This document shows positions 44,865 to 57,624 of a stretch of DNA of 64,000 nt, one piece after another. The notes under the pieces were generated by a model. The model did no database searches. It was not told where the DNA came from and was given only the letters and a program-made list of their open reading frames with translations. Both the position numbers and the translations under genes were made by a program. Positions within the stretch are counted from its first letter, which is position 1. Each line of letters begins with the position of its first letter. The stretch comes from Armillaria gallica (Eukaryota > Basidiomycota > Agaricomycetes > Agaricales > Physalacriaceae): positions 2,294,001-2,358,000 of the forward strand of contig JBANDB010000009.1 in assembly GCA_037576215.1 (NCBI GenBank), read 5' to 3'.

Positions 44865-47800
44865 ATGGAAGTCTTCGTGCGCAATATACCCTTCTCAGTA
44901 TCAGAAGAGGACCTTCGCGTCCATCTAGCGAACAAAATCCACATACCACCGATTCAAAATCCTGATTCTCCACCATTGAATTTTGGGGTGGAGCTTTTCC
45001 GTCAGGCCGGATCGGCTGCTCATCGTGGCATTGGCATCGTGACCTTTCCGGATGCAAACTCGGCTGCTACATTCCTTCAGTTGTACAAATCTATGAGCAT
45101 TGGCAGGGGGTCGATCTACTTCCAGCCGTCCAGGGAACCTACCAATCAAGTGCATGTGGCTTCTCTTGCATCCCGACCTTGGGTCGATCCTGAACCTTTG
45201 CGCCAGGAAAGAGAGAGGCGCGAAAACATTGCACAACCTTCTCCCGGATCACTATCCATCTTGGACGCATCTGTCGCAAAGGTATCTTTGCGTCAGAATC
45301 CACCGTTTGCGGCCAGGTCGTGTGTGATCCTGACCTGCGCAGGTTGAGAATCGACGTCCAACCTGAGTCATTCAGCGAGGACATCGTCGACGACAATCCG
45401 GAATCACTTCGTAACTTGCTAGCGGATTTTGAGGACCATCGCCTACGTTTTTGGTATCGGGCTTCTAATATCAGGACCCTTGCGGTTTCGGAGGACGGAA
45501 TTGACGTTTATGTGCAGTCATCTATTCCTGCAACCATCGAAATGGAGTCGACGGACAGAGATTCTTTACGGCCACCTATAGTCAGTAGGTGTCCGACCCT
45601 GCACAACGGTGGTCGCCTCATGCCGTTACGCGTTACCCAAGGATTGTGTTTATGCTTCGGCACCCAAGCCGAGGCATACGAATTCATCTGTCGCTGCAAA
45701 GAAATGCACATGCCCCCTTGCGTTTGTCGACATATCACTCGAATCGAGCGAGGACAAGAATATCGCAGGAGAAATTGGAATGCTTTACAAGCCGAACTGC
45801 AGTCTTTGTCTTTCCCTCTTGCATTTGAGGTTGAAAAGGCCTACGGGGCAGGGCTTTTGGATGTTTCAGAGCTGCTGAGTCTTTGTGGTGCACTACATGA
45901 ATTAGAGGCGCATCACGACAAGCTCACCGCCGCTTCCGCATTTCGCCAATTCGCCTCTGTCCTCAATGTTCCCAGCCTTCGGGACACTGTACATGTCCAA
46001 CAAGTAGCAACTGCGGCACCACATGCATCTACTTCATCTCATGTGCCGGGCAGACAGCAGGCGCCGAATCCAACCTCGTCACAGCCAGGAACAAAATCGA
46101 GTCGGAAGCGTCGAAATCGTAGGACCCGTAAACGGCAACTAGCCACAACTGCGTCAGACAAAGCAGAACAGGACCTTACTGGTCTGCTGCATGAAGCAGT
46201 TGAGGCCTACTTGGCGGAAGCCCGAGCGCCAAAGCGGCGCTTTGCTCCCTCTCCAGCGATATACCAATCATATCACCTCATCGTCACTCCCACGATGCAG
46301 GTTTTGGCGGGTCCCCTCCCAGATCAATCGAACAGCGTTTTACGACGCTACAACAATAATGAAGCATTCCTCCGTGTATCATTCCAGGACGAGGACAGCG
46401 GGAAGCCTCGTCGGGAAGAGTCTATCTCCATCGATGGTCTCTTGCGGCATCGTTACGGCCGCATACTTACTAGCGGAGTGATAGTCGCAGGCCGGTACTT
46501 TGAATTTCTTGGTTATTCCATGAGTGGACTCAAGGAATATTCTTTCACCTTCGTGAGGTCATTCAAATTTCAAGGTAGACGTTGTAACGCAGATGTCATC
46601 CGCAAGGAGCTGGTGGGTTACGTATTTCGTTGTGAGCAATTTTACTGTCTTGGTTCTGACTTCTTTTGAACAGGGTGATTTCTCTAAGGTTGTTCACCGT
46701 CCTGCCTTGCTCGGTGCTCGTTGGGGCCAGATGTTCTCGACCTCACTGCCGTCTGTAGAAATCTCTCCCGACATGATTAGACGCATTCCGGACCGAACTG
46801 CCGGCTCTGGTATTCATGCGCTTTTCACCGACGGATGTTCGACTATCTCGCGTGATCTCATGATAGTTGTGAAAGAAAAGATCCTACGACGCGCCGAAGC
46901 TGTCCCGTCTGCTTTGCAGTTCCGTCTCGGCGGCGCCAAAGGCATCTTAGTCTTAGACCCTAATCTGACAGGGAAGACGCTGACACTTCGCCCGTCGCAG
47001 ATAAAATTTGACTCTGAAAACATGCGGAGCTTGGACATAATAACCACTTCAGCGAAACCTATTTACTGTTATCTCAATCGGCCGTTGATCGCCCTCCTGG
47101 AGCACCACAAAGTTCCAAATAAGAGCTTCAAGGTCCTGCAGGACCACGCTATCAATGAAGCACGTCACATCAGGCAATCTCTCGATGCCGCTGCTACGAC
47201 GTTTGCCCATCATGGTCTCGGTGGCTCTTTCCACCTGGAATCTCTCTTTCACAATATGTCCAGAATCTTAAAGGTAGAACTATCTGAACAATCTGACTTG
47301 GACTCCTACGTACGCTATGACTTGCTGACGACAGTCATTACCTACGCGTCGACATATATCTTGAGGGTAATCAAGCATCACGCTCGCATTCGAATACCCG
47401 GATCATACACACTAATCGGTGTATCGGACGAGTGGGACTGCCTTAAGGAAGGCGAGATCTATGTCACGATCTTTGATCCACGCACAAACGAAAGTGTAGC
47501 TGTTGAAGGTCGTGTTCTCGTCACACGGAGCCCTCAAATTCATCCTGGAGATGTCCAGTTCGCCACGGCAGTGCGAAGGCCGGAGTTGAAGCATCTGACC
47601 AACGTGGTCGTGTTTCCATGCAGGTGCGTAGCTTCAATGGCATCTACTTCCGTGTCTCATAGTGGTGTAATCAGAGGAAACAGGAGCTTGCCGTCTTGCC
47701 TTGGAGGTGGCGATCTCGACGGTGATATCTATAACATTATCCTGGATGTAAGTCAGGGCGCGACGTATCATAACTTTTCAATTTAAAATTTGGATCTAGA

Positions 47801-48926
47801 AAACTCTACATCCTCCCAAAGGATTCACAGCTAGTCCTGGAGCCTATAAGCGCCTGGCCCCCGATATCAGGCCCTACCAATGCGGTAAAACCCACGTTGC
47901 AGATTTTGTCATCAATTATGTCGGTTTCCCTTGTCCAGGCAAAGAGAACGGTGATCTGACCTCCGTCCTTAGATCCAGTCCGATATATTGGGATACATCT
48001 GCACGCTTCACCTGAGGATCTCTGATCTGAAAGGCTTTGATTGTGACGATTGCTTGCTTTTGGCCGAGAAGGCTTCACACGCTGTCGATTACCCCAAGGT
48101 CGGGACTCCTGTCTACATGACAGATCTTCCCAAACCTACGGATAGGCATCGAAGACCTGATTATATGTCCGGTGAGGGTGTTAACCCCAATGACAATGAA
48201 GGACGGGGTTATTATCCTAGCAAGAAGATACTCGGTATACTCTATCGCAGAGTGCCTGTAGATGAGTATCATCCGCGTCAAGACGAAGCAGGATTTGTTG
48301 ACCACGAGCTACTAGACGATTTGCTAGAGCCTCACCTTAATGTGGCCAGTGATTTGCACATGGATCTTGATGAAGATCTACTGGAAGAAATGCGTCACGT
48401 ACTGGACGAATATTGCCAGCAATTGTCGGCCATAGCCAAAGCACATACCGTTTCCAAAGGGTTTGCAGCCCATCTTTCTGAAGCTGAACTCGTCTGTGGG
48501 TGTATTATGGAACGTTACACAGACCACAAGAAGCGGATGGAGACTGCCAAGTCTATGAACTTTCAGGTACGTATGTTATTCTATACTGTTTTCCAATCCT
48601 GAAAAATATACCTGTCGCAGACACAAGAACTCACCCGGGCGATACGGCGTGAATTCAAACCTCCGGAAGAGGACAAGAGTGAGGTGTTCGATGATGATGA
48701 CGAAGACGACGAATTCTCTGCCGTTCCTTTGAACGAGAGCGACATTCACCACCTCTGTATCAAGTTTAACCGTGCTAGGGCAGGCTGGGTAGCAGCTCAA
48801 GAAGCCTCGGATGATGCCCGACAGGAAAGGGCGGTATCCTTTGGTCCCGAAAGCTTTGGTGTTATTGCTTTGGGAGTCATGCTAGACGTTCTGAAGGAGC
48901 TGAAGAAGCTAAGAATTCGGTATTGA
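44865..48926 (+). CDS. RdRP copy F, divergent RNA-dependent RNA polymerase with one one-base frameshift
   Basis: Six exons: 44865-46612, 46674-47623, 47675-47747, 47800-47919, 47973-48566 and 48621-48926. The intron positions match the other copies although intron sequences differ. It has the RRM-like MEVFVRNIPFSVSEED, SRKRRNRRTRKRQLA, FRLGGAKGILVLDP, TRSPQIHPGDVQF and GGGDLDGDIYNIILD. The acidic C-terminal exon reads DDDDEDDEF. One base is missing near 45246 (a G run after CCC). The frame changes from ENIAQPS to ITIHLGRICRKGIFAS, and everything downstream is open. It is the most divergent full copy and probably the oldest sister; the corrected length is about 1263 aa. Confidence 0.88.
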
Positions 48927-49114
48927 TTGTACCTGTGCGACGTTTTGACCATATTGTACTACTATCGCTGTCTCTATGCATATCAAAAGACTCCTTTGCC
49001 CTCTGCTCTGGGAAGACTGAATGGGATTGACCACAGAGTTCCCATCGGTGCCATGCATAGAGACCGATGCTGCGGCCCGGGCCGGCTAACCGCTTCTTCC
49101 TGCTCTGAACTATC

Positions 49115-51502
49115 ATGTCAGAGAAAAATGCCGTGCCTTGGGTGCCCAGAAGGAGCTCCTGGAATCTCGGCGCATTACTAGGAGCAGTAATTATCGGATG
49201 GGGTTCTTACACGATGCTCTACAAGGCCCTGGACGCCATGGAACCAGACCTCTCCGAACTAGACTTGATCGTGGTGGCCCCAAATGAAACTTCTGTCGGA
49301 TGCCCTCAAATTTCTCCCTTGTTCCCGAAAGCACACAGTGACATAGACGCTACTCTCGACTCGTTGTATCGGTCCGATACATTCAAGCTCAAAGCGTACG
49401 AACTACTAGGTGGCGCCGTACGCGTCCCGTGAGTCGCCACTGATGGAACGCGTCCAACTTACGCATACTAATCCAATGATATAGTACGGAGTCATATGAT
49501 GACTTGCTTCCTGTGGGCTATGATGAACGCTGGGACATTTTTAGCGAACTGCATGAGTACCTCGAGCGATCATTTCCCAGAGTGTCCGTGTCATAATCCT
49601 CCTTTTATGTACTCATTGAAGAAGCTCGTATAGGTATGACATTCTGCACGTTGCCAAGATAAACACGTACGGTATAATACTTCACTGGCAAGGGTCACAA
49701 GACCACCTCAAACCCATTCTAATCACTGCGCATCAAGGTAGAGCTATATCTCTGGAGCGTTTGGCACTTTGAAAATCCAAGCTGTTCTTTAGACGTTGTT
49801 CCTGTTGATCCAACGACAGTAGACCAGTGGACTCATCCCCCATATTCAGGCCATTTTGATGGTAAGGCGCCTCACCCTTGAATGATCCGGCTGCCACAAC
49901 TTAAGCGACATCATCAGGTACATGGATATGGGGACGAGGATGTGCGGATGACAAGGCTGATCTTATTTCCCAGCTGCAAGTTCTATCAAATTCGGTGGAA
50001 ATCCCTGACTGATTTTTTAAGATAGGATTGCCGTTGAACAACTTCTTGCCGCTGGGTTCAAGCCGCGGCGCACGGTCGTGTTTGCTTTTGGCATCGATGA
50101 AGAGGCTTCTGGCACTGAGGTAAATTCATGTTTCCGGTGGTCAAATGCATGATCTTCATTTCCTTGTCAAGGGTGCTGGTAAACTGGCTGTTTATCTGGA
50201 ATCGACTTATGGGGTGGACGGGTTTGCAATGCTGGTAGACGAAGGGGGTAAGCTACCCGGTTCCACGATTTCTATTTCTTCTAACTAAAAGGGCTGTTAT
50301 TTCATAGAGGGCTATGACCAGAACGTCAAGGACGCCGTGATTTTTGCTTTTCCTGGCGTATCAGAAAAAGGGTACTTCGACGTGCAGATTGAAGTCTTCA
50401 CACCGGGAGGGCATTCCAGCGTACCACCCGCTCATACGGTACGTCAGCGGCCTCATAATTTATGATCAGGATTGAACCCCGAATATCAGAGCATTGGTAT
50501 TTTATCATTAATGATTGTGGAAATCGAGAAGAATGCATTTCAGCCAGAGTTCTTACGTTCAGGAACAGGGTTTGCGAACGCACAATGCGCTGCTACTTAT
50601 GATCCGAAATTTACTCCTTCATTGAAGGCCCTAGCTAGGAAGGCTCTGACTGATGACCAGGCATTAGAAGACTTCAAGAGAGCATTGATTGCGTTGAATC
50701 CCATAGTTGATATGATGCTGAAGACTACCCAGGCGGTGGACCTGATACAAGGTGGCGTTAAAGTCAATGCCCTTCCTGAGAAGGCGTCAGCGGTCATCAA
50801 CCACAGAGTTGCGGAACATAGGTAATAATCGTGGCAACAACTTTGAGTATGGTCGACTAACTCATTTTATTACAGTTCTACTGAGGAAGTACAGCAGCAT
50901 ATCGTCGAGCTCCTCACTCCCGTAGCCGCGGAGTATAATCTATCTGTCGATGCCTTCGGAAAGACGCTGGATATTGGTGGCGTGGAAGGTGGGAGAATGG
51001 TGTTGTCGGATGCCTTTGGGTCCGCCTTACAACCGTCTCCCGTGTCTCCCTTAGATCTTAAGGGGCCGTATGGAATGCTTTCTGGAACTATCAAAGCAAC
51101 GCTCCAGTCTTCTGACCGATATGAAGCATCGGGAGTCGTAGTCATGCCGTCCCTGGGCTTGGGTGCGAGTTTCGTCATGTTTCAGTGAACGCAATGAAGC
51201 TAACTTGGTTATAAGGGAATACTGGTATTATCTATGATCACAGTGGCGTACGCGGCGCTAACTTCTGCCCACAGATACGCAATTCTACTGGAATTTGACC
51301 AGACATATTTTCAGGTATTCACACCGTGGCAATTCAGATGATCTATACAATGGCTTTCATACAGTTAATGAAGGTATGTTCTGTCGACTTGACAAATATA
51401 ACGTTAAATAGTCTATTCGCAGCCATCCGCGGAGAATCCATCATTGAACAGATTCGTTTCTTCACTAAACTTATCCTGAATAGTGATGAAGCGGACTTTT
51501 GA
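49115..51502 (+). CDS. CPS1: Vacuolar carboxypeptidase S-like M20 metallopeptidase
   Basis: Thirteen exons join in frame to 583 aa: 49115-49428, 49485-49583, 49634-49737, 49793-49861, 49918-49975, 50026-50119, 50172-50247, 50308-50438, 50490-50821, 50876-51162, 51216-51224, 51275-51373 and 51423-51502. One N-terminal membrane anchor (LGALLGAVIIGWGSYTML) fits a vacuolar type II protein. M20 zinc motifs are AHQDVVPV, GRGCADDK, FGIDEEASG and the dimerisation-domain FTPGGHSSVPP. The end reads RFFTKLILNSDEADF as in yeast Cps1. It would remove C-terminal residues from peptides in the vacuole. Oddities: the intron 49976-50025 has a GCAAGT donor (GC-AG), and exon 51216-51224 is only 9 nt. Confidence 0.93.
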
Positions 51503-52029
51503 TGAATGACGACGGCTTGAATGTTCGTTACTACTTCCAGAACAGACCTACGGTGTGGCGCGTCTGGATGCTTTGGGTCGGGTAATTCGAAACCGTTAAC
51601 CACAAGGAGCTTTGGTGCCTTGGGATGATTTGAATAAATTTGGGACTGTGGCGGTTCGTTGATATTTCCTACCGCCACAGCAGAGATTCTGAATATGCGG
51701 CAGTGAGTATATCGTAGAGTACCGATTTTGCGCCTCAGTTTTGTCAGAAACGGAGCTGTGGCTGAGGAAACATTAAAGTGGCGTTAACGTTGCCTCCGTG
51801 CCGGACGGTCGGCCCGTCAGATCATTACCTCATCAGTCCCGCTGAGTACCCTCACAGTCACCGAAGGGCCAGTAGCACTGCGAATTCGCGCCAGCCTCAA
51901 TTTAATCCGGACTTGGCCTCCCACCACGACCACGACCATCTCCTCCGTCGTCCATCCGATATTCTTTTTATTTTCTCTTTCCGAAAATCATATCTATCCT
52001 CTCCGGATTCCAAGTCCGAGGACTCTGTC

Positions 52030-53758
52030 ATGCCAAACAACCCGAACGTGGCGTTCGATTTCGATCCCTCTTCCTCGTTGCGAAAAGACCAATCTGGTTT
52101 CATGCAATCAGATCAGACCTGTGTTCACTGTCTTCAAGAATGCTCCGAGGATGTATGCGCGCAAAGGAGCCTTGAAATGACCTCCCAGTGTACAGATCAG
52201 TGTGTCGTGGTAACCTGCAACGACCTTACACATGGCAGCGCTTCCGTGACTTGCGATGAAAGCGACCACTGTGATTTTATTTGCGACGGGGCCACCAACT
52301 GTCCGGACTGCAGTGGACTCGATGAATTCGTATGTGTATATGTCTAGCCGTGTTGCTTTTACTGACTCTTTTGTAGCTCCAGTGTTGCACCGACTTTCAT
52401 GCCTATTTTTCAGACCCCAAAGCCCAGCACCAGTCTAACTGGGACCCGACTTTCGATGGACTATGTAATTGCAATGAAACACCCAGGAATGCCTTTTCAA
52501 GCGGCTCCTCGTCGTCCTCAGCGTCGCCGTCACCGTTTGTCGACATGCAGCCCCCTCCTAATTTTCCGAGTCATAATTCTTCTACGTCGCCTGAATCAGG
52601 GACCTCATCATTTATGGGCTTGACGTCTGGCCAGCCCCCGCCCCTTCCACCGCTGTCCTGTATGTGGGGCGACTGTCATGCTGGTTTTCACGCCATGGAA
52701 CAGCTCGTAGAGCATGTCAATCTAGAGCACCTCAGTCTATCTTCTCCTATACCTCCAACTGCTCCTTGCCAGTGGGGAGACTGCCACGAACAGCTCTCCC
52801 AGCAACCAGAACTTTCGTTAGATGTTCTAGCCAATCACCTCTTCCAGGACCACCTGATGTGGCCGGCGTCTATGGAGGTTCGTTCCTGTCTTCTCTTTTA
52901 TACGCTGTATTTATTGCTATGTAGCCCGTCGCATCCTCTTCCTCTTCACCTCTAACACCGACCTCTGCTCCAGTGGACTTTGGGCTGCTTACTCCTCTGC
53001 CTCCACCTGTAACCTCGGACCACAAATGCTCCGAAACGCAACACATCTGTCATTGGCAGGGATGTGGGAAATCATTCTCCACCTGTGATGATCTTACCGT
53101 CCATCTCGCATCTGAGCATGTCGGATCGGGCAAGGCTCATTACGACTGCTACTGGAACGACTGCGCCCGACATGGAGAGCAAGGGTTCAGCAGTAAGCAG
53201 AAAATCTGCCGGCATCTGCAGTCCCATACAGGACACCGACCATTTCAATGTAAGATCTGTCATCAGAACTTTTCGGAGGCTGCGACATTACAGCAACATA
53301 TGCGACGGCATACCCAAGAGAGTGATGTCTTCTCAGCGTCCGTCATGCGACATCATCTCACGCCATCTGTAGAGCCGTATTCGTGTGATCACCCCGGTTG
53401 CGGCAAGTCCTTTGCCATTGCTGGAGCGTTAACAATACATAAGCGTACACATAATGGGCATAAGCCCTTTAAGTGTACCTACTGCGATCGGTATGCCATC
53501 CGTCTTTGATCACATAATAATTAGCTGACACTTATGCCGCCAGTGCTTTTACGGAGTCATCAAATCTCTCAAAGCATGTACGTTGTTCTTACTGCTCTCA
53601 ATATTATGCCTAATCAATTTAAAATGGAACAGCTCCGTACGCACACAGGGGCGCGCCCTTATCCGTGTACGGAACCTGGTTGCAACAAGTGTTTTGCTCG
53701 GCCTGATCAATTAACGAGGCATATGAGTGTCCATAGAAAAAAGCAGGTGGAGAGATGA
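52030..53758 (+). CDS. C2H2 zinc-finger transcription factor, Zap1/ZafA-like
   Basis: Exons 52030-52329, 52377-52877, 52925-53490, 53544-53577 and 53633-53758 give 508 aa. The N-terminal part is cysteine-rich ([23 protein letters not shown]), a feature of zinc-sensing regions. Two CxWGDC-type fingers ([20 protein letters not shown]) are followed by a run of C2H2 fingers: [69 protein letters not shown] and [19 protein letters not shown]. The arrangement matches yeast Zap1, which activates zinc-uptake genes when zinc is low. I chose the ATG at 52030 because upstream frame extensions lack an ATG. Orthology is inferred from finger order and is not proven. Confidence 0.82.
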
Positions 53759-55141
53759 AGCACGGGAAGCCTAGTCTAATGGTGGGTGTTTAGAAAGTGC
53801 GCGGTTTGTGGAGTATGCAGTCGGCTGTTCATCGTTCAATCCTGATGCAGGAATTTGGCAGAACGGGGCCGAATGACCAGGCCGGGACATGGTCCGAATC
53901 CAGCTCAGCAGCATGGATAAAGGGGCAGCTCTATATTTTCCTCGATGTGCCCTATATGTAACTTACTTGTCGAGGTCTCTCTGCCCCCCTCCCCACCTTC
54001 TTATTTCCTTCTCATTTTGTATTGCCACAGTTGCTGCAGGTTTTTATGCCGAGGCCTACATCTTACATTCAAGGCAAGCGTGCATTTCACACAGACTACA
54101 CGCGTTCTTGTCTTGATTCTTAATTAAGTACTTACCAACCAATTCAACTAAGATCAACAAGCCGACAAGCTGCCAACTTTACTTCCCAGTGCTCACTACT
54201 ATGCTGCAAAAGAATCGTTGTTAAGATCCCAGGTAATTGACTCGCATGTGCCCATAGCATTCAGCGGCACTCCATGAAAGACGATAGGCCGGATTTATTT
54301 TGCGATTGAGCTTAGGTCAACGTGTTTCCGTTGAGTTTCCGAACTTTGTCCCTGCCCTCTATAGATTCTGTAAGTAATTCAAGCTTCAAATTTTCCTACT
54401 GATCACCGCAGTGTCCTCTCATCGAGCTCCTAGTTCGCTGTCCTTTCACAAGGTGTCCTCTGGGCTCATCATTCACTACTAGGTAGCAATACATAATTAT
54501 AATAATATATACACCTGTGTAATTGAATCCAAGTTTCTGTAGCCTGCGCTTGCTATTCCCATTCTTTGTCTGCGCCCGCTTCCTCGGTTTCTTGGGGGAG
54601 GGAACCCACATTCCACCGACTTTCCAGGTGAGAGCTATACTTGAGGATTTGCTTCGAAACTTATATAAAAAACAACTCCTTCGTATCGGCGACAGTCATT
54701 CGTTAAAAGGTCCGGCGATAGCTCTTAGTACGGGTTCTAGGGCTGGAAATTGTTATTCGCAGACGAGCGCACAGATTTACACAATTATCTGTTACAAGAT
54801 CAAGAAAATCTGAGAGGTAAGGGCATGGGCATAGTTGTATATTGTTACAGATGTATCCGTTCCGTCCTGACGGCTATGCAAATGGATCCATTCTAGAGGC
54901 GATCAGTGTCCGCCAGGAATAGCTAGATTCCGGTGGCATACAGGTCAACTATGGGCATTGAAAGAGGCTCGCGGTCGCGGTCGTCCGGTTTCTCGGCCGT
55001 CGGTGTAGGCAACGATAATAGACTCGCAGTTTGTACCGGCATATGTGTTGGCGGTCCGGGCGTCGACAATGATTTCGATACAGGGTGGGCAATTAAGCCA
55101 TGGGTTCTCCTTGTGAGAATGACTCTCCCTAAACTTGAACA
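53759..55141. other. Intergenic region, nothing recognised
   Basis: About 1.4 kb between two convergent genes. Only short frames without domain or splice support; a TATATATA-containing AT-rich stretch at about 54495-54515 has no associated gene that I can see. Confidence 0.5.
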
Positions 55142-55821
55142 TTAGTATTGCTTGTAATGAATACCCCCCACGCAACACTCGCCTAGTTTCTTGACTTCGT
55201 CGTATCCCTTCACTCGGACGGTATCGTATTTAGGATCCACGGTGATGCCCTCATCAATAGCGACATAGTCAATTCTTCTCCTAGACAAGAGCTGCTCGTC
55301 GACCCGCCAGGGTGCATCTCCAATGACCTCGTCTACCCATCGACAATGTCTGACGACCTCGCACCTCTCGACGTGTGGGAAAATAGCCGGCGATCCATAA
55401 GAGCTGCACAGCTCGTCGGAAAAGACGCCGACGACGAGATGCACTGATGGGAATGCGAGCTTTGCCTGACGGAGCTGCAGCGCGTGGCTGACAGGCGAGA
55501 AGTATTAGCCGGCTGAGCCATATCGTCAAGAGATACGCACCCGACGCCAAAGATATCGAACACGCCGTCGACATAGACTCTCACGGTGCGTTGATCTGCT
55601 GAACTGCTTCTCCGTTTTGTCTTGCCCTCGGATTCTCGCGTCCATTTCTGGATATCCTCCGGGGAAAGGGTAGCGGTGTCAAAGCGATCTCGTGCTGCCT
55701 GGGCCGGAGTTGGTTCGGACATTGCGAGAGATAGCTCTGCAAGGCTCGAATCCAAGCCAGAATTGGAGATGACATCGTAGTCGGAAAAGTCGTCGCTGAC
55801 GGATGACGCGTCCATGGCCAT
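55142..55821 (-). CDS. Truncated phosphocholine cytidylyltransferase-like protein
   Basis: Exons 55541-55821 and 55142-55487 (minus) give 208 aa. The body is that of CTP:phosphocholine cytidylyltransferase: VRVYVDGVFDIF, GHALQLRQAKLAFPSVHL, VVGVFSDEL, ERCEVVRHCRWVDEV, APWRVDEQLL and RRIDYVAIDE. The nucleotide-binding motif, normally HxGH after DLF, reads GVGH, so the first catalytic histidine is absent. The chain ends before the RTxGxST signature and the lipid-binding helix of the roughly 350-400 aa family members. It therefore looks like an inactive paralog. The N-terminus (MAMDASSVSDDFSDYD) is acidic and serine-rich as in true enzymes. Whether it is expressed is unknown. Confidence 0.8.
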
Positions 55822-56181
55822 GGTCGTGTTGCAAGAACTGGGGGTGGGCCTGCCTCATGCATCAAGGGAAGGCAGCACCTGACAGCACCTGACCAAACGA
55901 GGTAGCAATGAGAAGTATTTCTTTCCTCCAGCTGTTGATGGTCATTGTTCAAGGTGATGGCGATCAGGAGGCGGCAAGCCAGGTACCAGCAAATCGGAAG
56001 ATACCTGGCCTCGATACAGGACATCAAAAACCATATAAATTCCTGACAATAATCCTACAGCATCTAATGACCTCACTCTGAGAAATCAAAAGATTCAGAT
56101 ATCGTATTATTCGACACTGTTACCCCAGCTATCGTATCATATTGTACAGAACATCCTACATCACCAATCTTCACCTGCTTA

Positions 56182-57349
56182 TCATAGTTTTGCCACTGCA
56201 GAATATAGTTCAGGGAGCATAGATACTCAAGCTGAATAAGAAAACACAAACCTGACAGTCTTCCTGTCTCCTGAAGGGGCGACTTCGGCCTGGCCCTATT
56301 CAAAACTTTCTGGAACTCGGCTACACGGTGCCTCATTCGTGAATGCATGTACGCCTTGGAACACTTGATGTGATAGTGCAGATAGTCTCGGAAGAGTTGA
56401 TGTGAGAGATAGTCGTCGCGGCCACGGTAGGGTTTGAAAAGTGTCGAGGGAACAGCACAAATGTTACGTATCCCATGTCCTCCGTGTTGCGCAGATTTCC
56501 CAAATGGCGAATTTCAAGAGGAGGGTCCCGGCTAGAATAGAGGACCTGAGGTGCATTTTGAATCGCTGGGAGACGACGAGCGTCGACGAATTCCTGTTGA
56601 GCGCTCAGCCAATAGAACACAATAATCGGTATATATGGCGCACCTGGAGGAAAACTTTGCCATAGATACGATCTGTCTCATCGCTGAACACAGTCGAGAA
56701 TATAACGGTGACACGGTCAGGCGACGATTGCACATAGATGCCCTCTTCGTCACGATAATGAATTTGCATCAGTTCACCCTGGCCCGTACCAGTACTCTCC
56801 AATTGCTTTTGAGACTTGAAAGCGAGTTCGAAGGGAGCGGCGAGAGCATTGCGTTTCAACAGGGAGATGGAAGTGATAAATGCTTCACGATCCTCTATAT
56901 ATGCGCACGTTAGCCAAGGGAAGCAAGAATAAAAGCCAGAAAGACCGTACCTGCGCCAGTTGGGGCCTGCTCCAGGTCGATCTCGAGACTGACATTATAC
57001 TCCGGCTCAGCCTCGTCCTTCAGCAACGATCCATATTCGCGCTTCAGCACATCCAGCGCCCCATACTGCACGAGCTCGGACCAACATCGGATATGCATTG
57101 ACAACAGGAGAATGGTCTTCTTCTCTGGTGTGCATAGATGGAACCGGACGCCATCGTAGTCGACAAACTGTACATCAAGCGAAGAGGGTCTGCAGGTGAA
57201 CGGTAAACAAAGCAGCAACCTAACGACGGCACGTCCTACTTTATGAGCTTTTCCCCGAGTGTTTGTTGGATGATAACGTTGTGCGGCTATGCTGTCGTCA
57301 GTCGTCAGGCATTGGGGGTAGTGCAGCACATTACTTCGAGTAGAATCAT
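56182..57349 (-). CDS. ARPC2: Arp2/3 complex subunit 2 (p34-Arc)
   Basis: Minus-strand exons 57335-57349 (MILLE), 57240-57286, 56951-57189, 56644-56894, 56252-56593 and 56182-56195 give about 302 aa, the usual length. Family text: [112 protein letters not shown] and [10 protein letters not shown]. It is a core subunit that holds the Arp2/3 complex on the mother actin filament. At about 56398 one base is missing: ISHI should run into LFRDYLHYH but the frame shifts. As the gene should be essential and the flanks are perfect, an assembly error is likely. The last small exon is placed only by frame. Confidence 0.9.
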
Positions 57350-57624
57350 GTTTGTCTGGGGCTTTTAATGAGATATATGCGCGTAGAATGGAAAGGCTGC
57401 CAATTACGGACCTATGCGAAGGGTAGTACGCTCAGCTCAGGATATTCGTTAGGCGATGAATGAAGTACGAAGTACAGTACGCAGCCAGTGTTCCGGCATT
57501 TGCCGGTGCCGGTGCCGAAATTGGCAATTGTTTTCAGCCACTATCTTACAAGTCGTAGGGAAGTAGTACAAGGTCTGTCTAGCAGAGTGATAATACATGT
57601 GGATAGTACATATACAATAGTTCG

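Noticed and set aside
45282..45316. An intron explaining the frame change in RdRP copy F
   Set aside because: GT..AG ends exist and would restore frame, but the intron would be only 35 bp, would delete residues conserved in all sisters (KGIFASESTVCGQ), and no sister has an intron there. A one-base loss is simpler.
53759..55141. Short frames between the Zap1-like gene and the cytidylyltransferase-like gene
   Set aside because: No domain, no plausible splicing and no repetition elsewhere in the window.
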